A stretch of 10,379 nucleotides of DNA from an uncultured Thermomicrobiales bacterium. GTDB taxonomy: Bacteria; Chloroflexota; Chloroflexia; Thermomicrobiales; UBA6265. Under the pieces are notes generated by a model, which worked only from the letters and a program-made list of their open reading frames with translations, ran no database searches and was not told the DNA's origin. The stretch lies in assembly GCA_902806375.1 (NCBI GenBank), contig CADCWK010000044.1, forward strand, positions 1 to 10,379, in the 5' to 3' direction. A program made the position numbers and the translations under genes. Below are positions 1 to 4,175 of the stretch, in pieces (position 1 is the first letter of the stretch; every line of letters starts with the position of its first letter).

Positions 1-259
1 CGCTGGCGCCGTAGCCGGCGATGGCCACGCCGATGCCGCGCATGCGGCCGTAGGCGTCGGCGGCGGCGCCGGCCTCGGCGTCGTCCCCCATCCGGACGAC
101 GTCGATCCCGGCGGCGTCCATGACGGCCGCGAGGGTTGGCGGCGCGACCGGGCCGGTGAAGACATGGCGGACACCGAGCCCGTAGAGCCGGTCGGCCAGG
201 TAGTCGCCGGTCCGGACCATCTCCGGGATGTTCTCGGTGTAGGGGGCGAGGTCGGCCAT
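1..259 (-). CDS. Thiamine-diphosphate-dependent decarboxylase-like enzyme, N-terminal part
   Basis: This is a partial gene: 86 residues from an ATG at 257-259, running off the window at base 1. A GGGAGAA Shine-Dalgarno-type sequence at 269-275 supports the start. The residues match the start of the N-terminal pyrimidine-binding domain of pyruvate/indolepyruvate decarboxylase and acetolactate synthase relatives. The family pattern is a helix with a YLADRLYGLGVRHVF motif (residues 20-34), then AGIDVV, then an alanine-rich stretch ending ADAYGRMRG (67-75), then a GVAI strand. In the family this domain supplies the Glu that activates the thiamine cofactor. Aligned on the A-D-x-Y-x-R landmark, that position is Asp60, with Glu62 two residues later. 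Usual length is about 550 residues, so most of the enzyme is unseen and the substrate cannot be named. The CvpA-family gene lies 149 bp upstream on the same strand. Confidence 0.75.
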   Translation of the reverse strand, partial: MADLAPYTENIPEMVRTGDYLADRLYGLGVRHVFTGPVAPPTLAAVMDAAGIDVVRMGDDAEAGAAADAYGRMRGIGVAIAGYGAS

Positions 260-337
260 GCCCGGACGTTCTCCCGTGACGGTCGGCGCCGCGGCACCGG
301 CTCGGCCCGTGCAAGGCTCCGGGATGGTACCACCCGG

Positions 338-355
338 CCGGCCGGGCCCGGCCGG
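338..355. other. Perfect 18-bp GC palindrome, possible terminator
   Basis: CCGGCCGGGCCCGGCCGG reads the same on both strands. It sits between the stop of the CvpA-family gene (409) and the start of the decarboxylase-like gene (259), both on the minus strand. It could fold as a transcript stem and separate the two units, but there is no following T tract, and such palindromes also arise by chance in 70% GC DNA. Confidence 0.3.
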
Positions 356-408
356 CGGTTCATGCTGCCGGGAGCGCCCGGCCACGCGCCGGGACCGGAG
401 GGGAACGG

Positions 409-1593
409 TCAGGAGCGGGACGACCGCCCGCCGTGCTCCGGCCCGGCCCCCGGCTGGCCGTCGTCGGCCGGGCGGGGGTCTGCCTCGGCCCCGTCGCCGG
501 CGGTCGCCCCCCCGTCCGCCTCCGTCCGCGCGGAGGTCGTCGTCTTCGGGGGCGGGGCCATCATGGGGTTGCTCAGCCCGGAGACACGGATCCAGTCGCT
601 GATCGACGCCGGCGGGGCCGCGCGGGGCGCATCCTCGGGGTCGCTGACCAGGAGGTCGTCCGGGGTCCGGCCAGTGACCGGGTGCGGGCGCGGGGTGGCG
701 CGGGCGGCCCGGGCCGACGCGGGGCGGTCGGACGTGTCCACCGGGGCATCCTCCGGGCGGCCCCGCAGGTCGACCGGCAGGGTCTGGGAGAACAGCTCCC
801 GGAAGCCGCCGGTCCGGCCGCGCTCGGCGTCCGGCTGCGGGCCCATCCGGGACAGCGCCGAGCGGAACCGGCTGGCGGCCGGCTCGACCTTGCCGGCGTC
901 GGCCATCCGCGGCACAGCGACCGGCCGCGGGCGGGGCGCCGTCGGCCAGTTGCTGTACGGCTCGGCGATCGCCTGGCGCGGGTCCGTCCGGGCGGCGAGC
1001 TCGGGTCGCTCGGTCGGGGGGGTGCTCGTGAACACCGTGCGCTGGCCGGGGACGTAGCCAGGGTCGTAGACGTGCCCGACGACGGCGTTGACCCAGAAGA
1101 CGATCCCGATCATGGCGAGGACGACCAGTCCGGCCCCCAGCAGCACCCAGCGGCCGTGGACGATGACCGCCTCGGTCAGGAAGCCCCGCTCGATGATCGG
1201 CGTCAGCGCGCCGCCGCCGACCGACGCGCCGTAGGCGCCGAGGGCCAGGGTCAGGAAGACGACCCCGTTGAGCCAGCCGAGGACGGCCCCGGCGATCCGG
1301 CCGTCCGCCTCCGGCCGTGGCAACCCGACGACCGTCCCGGCGGCGTGCCCGGCCCCGGCGCCGATGACGAGCAGGACGCAGGTGACGAGAAACGCCATCG
1401 CGTTGAGCGGCGCGTCGAACAGCGACGCCAGCCAGCCGCCCCAGGCGCCGGTCCAGGAGCTCGCCACGGCCCCGCCGAGCAGGATCCCGCCACCGACCAG
1501 CCCCTCGTGGGCACCGCCGCGCCACAGCCCGAGCGGGATCAGCAGCAGGGGCACCAGGAAGATGAGGAGGTCGAGGAGCAGGGCAGCGGCCAT
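409..1593 (-). CDS. CvpA family membrane protein with long disordered C-terminal tail
   Basis: The protein has 394 residues from an ATG at 1591-1593, preceded by a GGGAG motif about 10 nt upstream (1604-1608). The frame stays open upstream to 1839, but that part is Arg/Pro-rich and lacks the membrane signature. Residues 1-175 carry about five hydrophobic segments (roughly 4-23, 31-47, 63-90, 99-125 and 147-173). Typical CvpA features are the Leu-rich first helix followed by LGLWRGGAHEG, and a Gly/Ala-rich third and fourth segment around GRIAGAVLGWLNG (98-110). CvpA-family proteins are inner-membrane proteins linked to colicin V production and envelope stress; their exact activity is unsettled. 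The family is usually about 160-200 residues. The extra 215 residues (180-394) are Pro/Arg/Ala-rich, without predicted fold, and probably cytoplasmic. Family assignment rests on topology and the glycine pattern. Confidence 0.72.
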   Translation of the reverse strand: MAAALLLDLLIFLVPLLLIPLGLWRGGAHEGLVGGGILLGGAVASSWTGAWGGWLASLFDAPLNAMAFLVTCVLLVIGAGAGHAAGTVVGLPRPEADGRIAGAVLGWLNGVVFLTLALGAYGASVGGGALTPIIERGFLTEAVIVHGRWVLLGAGLVVLAMIGIVFWVNAVVGHVYDPGYVPGQRTVFTSTPPTERPELAARTDPRQAIAEPYSNWPTAPRPRPVAVPRMADAGKVEPAASRFRSALSRMGPQPDAERGRTGGFRELFSQTLPVDLRGRPEDAPVDTSDRPASARAARATPRPHPVTGRTPDDLLVSDPEDAPRAAPPASISDWIRVSGLSNPMMAPPPKTTTSARTEADGGATAGDGAEADPRPADDGQPGAGPEHGGRSSRS

Positions 1594-1693
1594 GCGCGAA
1601 AGCTCCCTGGGGCGGGGTCGGGAAGCGCCTCCCGCCGGGCCGGCGGACGGGATCGCCGGCGCGGACGACCCGCATTGGAGACCGATGCCGGTG

Positions 1694-1702
1694 AGTCTAG
1701 CA
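1694..1702 (-). promoter_or_regulatory. Candidate extended -10 element for the CvpA-family gene
   Basis: Read on the minus strand this is TGCTAGACT, matching TGn-TAnnnT of an extended -10 element. It lies about 100 bp upstream of the chosen ATG at 1593. No convincing -35 hexamer lies 16-18 bp further upstream, so this is only a candidate. Confidence 0.2.
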
Positions 1703-1883
1703 CGCACCTCGGCCGGCTCCGGCGCCGCCGGGCGAGGACCCGGCACGCGGCACCGTACCGGTTCGACAGGCAGCCGACCCGGCCCGGCCGCTACCTGGGA
1801 CACCGGAGGCGGAGTCCTCGCCCGGCGGTGCTGGCGCACGGCTCAGAACCGGCCCGGGGCGGTCCCGCGACCCCGGCGTCCGG

Positions 1884-2018
1884 TACGCGGTCATCCCCTT
1901 CGATGCCGGGGACCAGGTGCGCGAGGTCCGGGATCTGACCGGGACCGCCCGCCCGGTCACAGCGGTCCGTCTCGCGTGGGAGGACCGGCTGATCGGGGGC
2001 TGCATGTCCGTCAGGTAG
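1884..2018 (+). pseudogene. Relic C-terminal coding fragment, unknown protein
   Basis: The 44 codons before the TAG at 2016-2018 look like real protein-coding sequence. About 90% of third positions are G or C, while second positions are mixed. The peptide has an ordinary soluble composition (YAVIPFDAGDQVREVRDL, later AWEDRLIGGCMSVR). The frame stays open back to the TAG at 1698 but contains no ATG, GTG or TTG before the internal GTG at about 1917. The part upstream of 1884 turns into Pro/Ala/Gly-rich non-protein-like sequence. The simplest reading is the surviving C-terminus of a gene whose 5' part was lost. I do not recognise the family. A chance GC-rich frame is the alternative. Confidence 0.3.
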
Positions 2019-2098
2019 GGCGGAAGGTGCGGGCGAGATCAGCCACGGGTGCGTTGGCGGCAGCCGGGCCGCGGAGAGACGGGATCGAGGGATGATTC

Positions 2099-2365
2099 AT
2101 GGAGGATCACGACCGGGACCAGGGAGCGTCCGGGGTGTCGACACGGGCTGAGGAGTTTCCCCGCGACCGGTTGTCGTGGGCACCCGTCGCGTCGACGCGT
2201 CACCCGCAGTCCGACAGTCACGGGCGCGTCATCGGAATCCCGGTGGGCGGGTCGGTTCGCCCCGGCGTCCCTCCACGGCTCATTGGTGGCGGCCGCACGA
2301 CCGAAGAGGCAATCGGGATCGTCCGGAACGTGTTGAGGACCCGGAGCGCAAGACTGCGTCGCTGA
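2099..2365 (+). CDS. Small hypothetical protein, 88 residues
   Basis: This frame starts at an ATG (2099) with a GAGGGA motif (2087-2092) at normal spacing and ends at a TGA (2363-2365). The N-terminal half is polar and charged (begins MEDHDRDQGASG). The C-terminal half is more ordered-looking, with a Gly/Pro-rich strand region around IGIPVGG (about residues 46-52) and a final amphipathic segment TTEEAIGIVRNVL (about 67-79) followed by an Arg-rich end. There is no signal peptide, membrane segment or known motif. Third-position GC (about 75%) is lower than in the confident genes here, so it may be acquired, degenerating or not a gene. It stands alone in a gene-poor region. The ribosome-binding motif is the best evidence for expression. 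Confidence 0.35.
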   Translation: MEDHDRDQGASGVSTRAEEFPRDRLSWAPVASTRHPQSDSHGRVIGIPVGGSVRPGVPPRLIGGGRTTEEAIGIVRNVLRTRSARLRR

Positions 2366-2767
2366 CCGAGCCGTGCTGGCGATCTAACGAGCCGGGATCG
2401 TCGTCTGTCCCGGTCGGCGCCGTCCCGGTCGGCGTCCCCTCACCCCGAGGTCCCGGCGACTGGCGACCGGCCAGTTCGTCCGACACCCGTCATCCGACTG
2501 CTGGACAGGACAGTGCGGGATCACCGGACCGTCGAGACGCCAGGGGTCCCCAGGGCGACGCCCACGGGCATGTCGCGGCCGGGCGCCGCCGGCCGCACTC
2601 ACGGCGAGTCCGGCGACATGCTCTCGCCCGCCGTTCCGGCACGGTCCGCGCCCGGCCCGCGTGCCGACGATGCGGAGCCAGGGGATGGATCAGCACGCTC
2701 GGGAGTGACGCACTCGGCTCATCGGCTCCCTGTGGCGGGCCGACCCGGATGCGTGATCTGCCAGCGT
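2366..2767. other. Gene-free stretch, no recognised feature except a short tandem repeat
   Basis: No reading frame here on either strand has protein-like composition. The open frames are Arg/Pro/Ser-rich shadows without ribosome-binding motifs. A two-copy 15-bp direct repeat at 2407-2436 is the only structure seen. Confidence 0.5.
2407..2436. repeat. Two-copy 15-bp tandem repeat
   Basis: The unit GTCCCGGTCGGCGCC (2407-2421) is followed directly by GTCCCGGTCGGCGTC (2422-2436), with one difference. No function is apparent. Confidence 0.6.
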
Positions 2768-2787
2768 CACTGACTCAGAGTCCAGTG
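2768..2787 (-). terminator. Stem-loop at the end of the receiver/DHp-like unit
   Basis: An 8-bp imperfect stem (CACTGACT at 2768-2775 with AGTCCAGTG at 2779-2787, one bulged base, 3-nt loop) overlaps the stop codon of the minus-strand DHp-like gene. Position fits a transcript end, but there is no U tract after it on the minus strand. Confidence 0.22.
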
Positions 2788-2997
2788 ATCCGGTCCAGGA
2801 TGCGGCGACCCGCCGCATCGATGGCCCGCATCGACGTGACCGTCTCGGCCGGACCGAGATAGCCTCCCTGCACCCGCCGCTCGACGAGTCGGGCGTGGCC
2901 AAGCACGACGCTCAGATCGTTGATGAGTTCGAGCTGGTCCTGGTGAGTAATCCAGACGGGCTCGGGGGGGGGTGGGAGTCGGCATCGTAGTGGTCAT
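2775..2997 (-). pseudogene. Short DHp-like (histidine-kinase dimerisation) protein, frame broken at a C9 run
   Basis: The start ATG (2995-2997) overlaps the TGA of the receiver gene as ATGA, the classic arrangement for coupled translation. After MTTTMPTPTPP the frame hits nine C (2964-2972, G on the plus strand). Removing one C, or a +1 shift at CCC-C, gives a 73-residue product ending at 2775-2777. That product is two amphipathic helices: LELINDLSVVLGHARLVERR (22-41), matching a kinase H-box helix of the type HELRTPLTVILGYAQLL, and a second helix MRAIDAAGRRILDRITGL (56-73). This is the DHp hairpin of sensor kinases without sensor or ATPase domain. In this alignment the phospho-accepting His is Leu22, followed by a conserved-type Glu23-Leu24. 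It probably binds the adjacent receiver. Without a frameshift only an 11-residue start or an out-of-frame Arg-rich product is made. Residue numbers assume the one-base correction. Confidence 0.55.
2964..2972. repeat. Homopolymer of nine G (C on the coding strand)
   Basis: The run sits near codon 10 of the DHp-like gene and puts its start codon and its conserved body in different frames. Eight C would restore the frame. It could be a base-calling or assembly error, a slipped-strand phase-variation site, or a shift-prone CCC-C proline site. Confidence 0.85.
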
Positions 2998-3449
2998 TCA
3001 CCTGCCTCGCCCTCCAGTTGATCCGTGTCAGGGGAGTCGGGTGGCTCGGCGGACGGCACGCGACGGGCCAGGACCTCCTGGATCAACTGCAGAAGCGGAT
3101 CGATCGCGAACGGCTTGAAGATGACGTCCACGCCCATGGTCTGCAGGTGTCCCTCGGCCTCCCTGACGTGGGAGACGGCGCCGGTACACAGGATGATGGG
3201 AATCGCGGCGGTAGCACGGTTCATCCGGAGCATCTGGAGCAGCGTCCAGCCGTCATCCTCGGTGGCCCATTGATAGTCGAGGATGATCAGGTCCAGGTCG
3301 CTGCTCGCGATCTTCGGCAGGTCCCGGTCGGCGTAGATGAGGGTCGAGACGCGATACCCCTCTTCCTCGAGCAGGTCGACGAACAGGTTGAGCACGTCCG
3401 GGCTGTTGTTGATCGCCAGGATGTGTCGGGGTTGGGACTGATCGGCCAT
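2994..3449 (-). CDS. Stand-alone response-regulator receiver domain, atypical acidic pocket
   Basis: The protein has 151 residues from an ATG at 3447-3449, preceded by a GAGAGG motif about 9 nt upstream. The frame stays open to 3647, but the receiver fold begins at HILAINN, so the longer start is unnecessary. One CheY-like receiver domain spans residues 8-130: beta strand HILAI, phospho-accepting Asp58 in LIILDYQW, switch Thr89 in IILCTGA, and Lys112 in FKPF with its following Pro. The two acidic residues that normally follow beta-1 and bind magnesium are Asn14-Asn15, with Asp18 three residues later. Phosphorylation by the standard mechanism may therefore be weak or absent. There is no DNA-binding or enzymatic output domain, only an acidic tail (131-151). 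It probably acts by protein contact, most likely with the DHp-like product whose gene overlaps its stop codon by 4 nt. Confidence 0.88.
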   Translation of the reverse strand: MADQSQPRHILAINNSPDVLNLFVDLLEEEGYRVSTLIYADRDLPKIASSDLDLIILDYQWATEDDGWTLLQMLRMNRATAAIPIILCTGAVSHVREAEGHLQTMGVDVIFKPFAIDPLLQLIQEVLARRVPSAEPPDSPDTDQLEGEAGE

Positions 3450-3854
3450 TGCGCCGCCTCTCGTAGCAGGACACGTCGCCGGATCGCACCGATCCGGGAG
3501 CTGCGGTCGCTCCCCAACGGGCGGCGGCAACGGGACGACCTGCCAGGGCGCAGGTAAGTGACGACCAGCCGCGCTGAACGGGCAGGTCAGGTCTTCATTC
3601 GGAGTTGACGAGGCATGACCCGCGCCATGGTTTGCCGAAAACACCATGAATCAGGTGAATAGATTGGCCAGACAACGGCCCGGCCTGCCGCTCATCCGAC
3701 GCCATCACCCGATCTAACGTGCCCTCGAGGTCTCTCCCAGGTGGCGATGGTGTTGATCTGGACCGGTGAAGGTGCCTGGAAGAGTCCAGACCCCCCTTTG
3801 GATCGCCCCCCGTACGGCTGCACCGCATTGCGATCTGCGCCTCAGCGACTTATG

Positions 3855-3867
3855 TCCTATAATAGGA
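3855..3867. promoter_or_regulatory. TATAAT within a 13-bp palindrome
   Basis: TCCTATAATAGGA is a perfect inverted repeat around a central A and contains a consensus -10 hexamer TATAAT (3858-3863), rare in DNA of this composition. No good -35 hexamer lies 16-18 bp upstream; a TTGCGA at 3828-3833 is spaced 24 bp, too far. It could be a promoter whose -10 is masked by a dimeric repressor, or simply an operator, for the plus-strand PHP gene about 310 bp downstream. Confidence 0.3.
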
Positions 3868-4032
3868 GACGTCTAGAGCAGACGCGCTCCCGAACGCGCC
3901 AAGGCATGCGACGCAACGGTGGCCAGGACCAGTCGCGGACTTCTCCGCGCGGTGGCCCCGTCGTCCCGCGGTGCGTGATCCGGTGATGTGTCCGGTGGTG
4001 TGGCTGCCAGACGTCGACAATCCGATAACCCT

Positions 4033-4049
4033 GAGAGGGGGACGCTATC
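4033..4049 (+). promoter_or_regulatory. Strong ribosome-binding motif facing an ATC codon, possible true start of the PHP gene
   Basis: GAGAGGGGG (4033-4041) is the best Shine-Dalgarno-type sequence upstream of the PHP gene. Five bases after it lies ATC (4047-4049), which is in frame with the PHP gene. No ATG, GTG or TTG exists in that frame between the in-frame stop at 4032-4034 and the ATG at 4176. The ATG at 4176 itself has no purine-rich motif. ATC initiation is very rare, so this remains a possibility. Confidence 0.25.
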
Positions 4050-4084
4050 ACTGCGACCACATCCTCCAGGACAGCCTCCTACGG

Positions 4085-4106
4085 CTCGCGCGAGAATGAG
4101 CGCGAG
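4085..4106 (+). other. Seven-bp hairpin in the PHP leader
   Basis: CTCGCGC (4085-4091) and GCGCGAG (4100-4106) pair perfectly around an 8-nt loop GAGAATGA. It lies about 70 nt upstream of the ATG at 4176. It may be structural in the mRNA or, if translation starts further upstream, merely part of the coding sequence. Confidence 0.3.
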
Positions 4107-4175
4107 TCCGGGCACGTTGCCGATCGGGCGCCACGCGCTGGCTCCGACGCCGTTCCACCGCTGTCCTGGCACCGC

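Larger units (their letters stand above)
1594..2098. other. Gene-poor stretch upstream of the CvpA-family gene
   Basis: I see no intact gene here. It contains the leader of the minus-strand CvpA-family gene, a candidate extended -10 element at 1694-1702, and a start-less relic reading frame ending at 2018. Long open frames on both strands have Arg/Pro/Gly-dominated composition and are GC-rich shadows. Confidence 0.5.
3450..4175. other. Divergent intergenic region between the receiver unit and the PHP gene
   Basis: These 726 bp separate the minus-strand receiver/DHp unit from the plus-strand PHP gene and should hold both promoters. Part of it (about 3590-3870) is less GC-rich than its surroundings. 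Open frames here have no protein-like composition. Seen within it: a TATAAT inside a palindrome (3855-3867), an uninitiated coding extension of the PHP frame from about 4035 with a GAGAGGGGG motif, and a 7-bp hairpin (4085-4106). Confidence 0.5.

Noticed and set aside
433..1938. A 501-codon plus-strand open frame opposite the CvpA-family gene
   Set aside because: The composition is Arg/Gly/Ala/Asp-rich and lacks any motif, while the minus strand gives a coherent membrane protein with a ribosome-binding motif.
2176..2862. A 228-codon plus-strand open frame
   Set aside because: It is Arg/Pro/Ser-rich with no ribosome-binding motif, and overlaps the DHp-like gene and a better-supported small ORF.
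3595..3828. A 77-codon minus-strand frame in the divergent intergenic region
   Set aside because: No convincing start signal or protein-like composition; it overlaps a less GC-rich, probably regulatory stretch.
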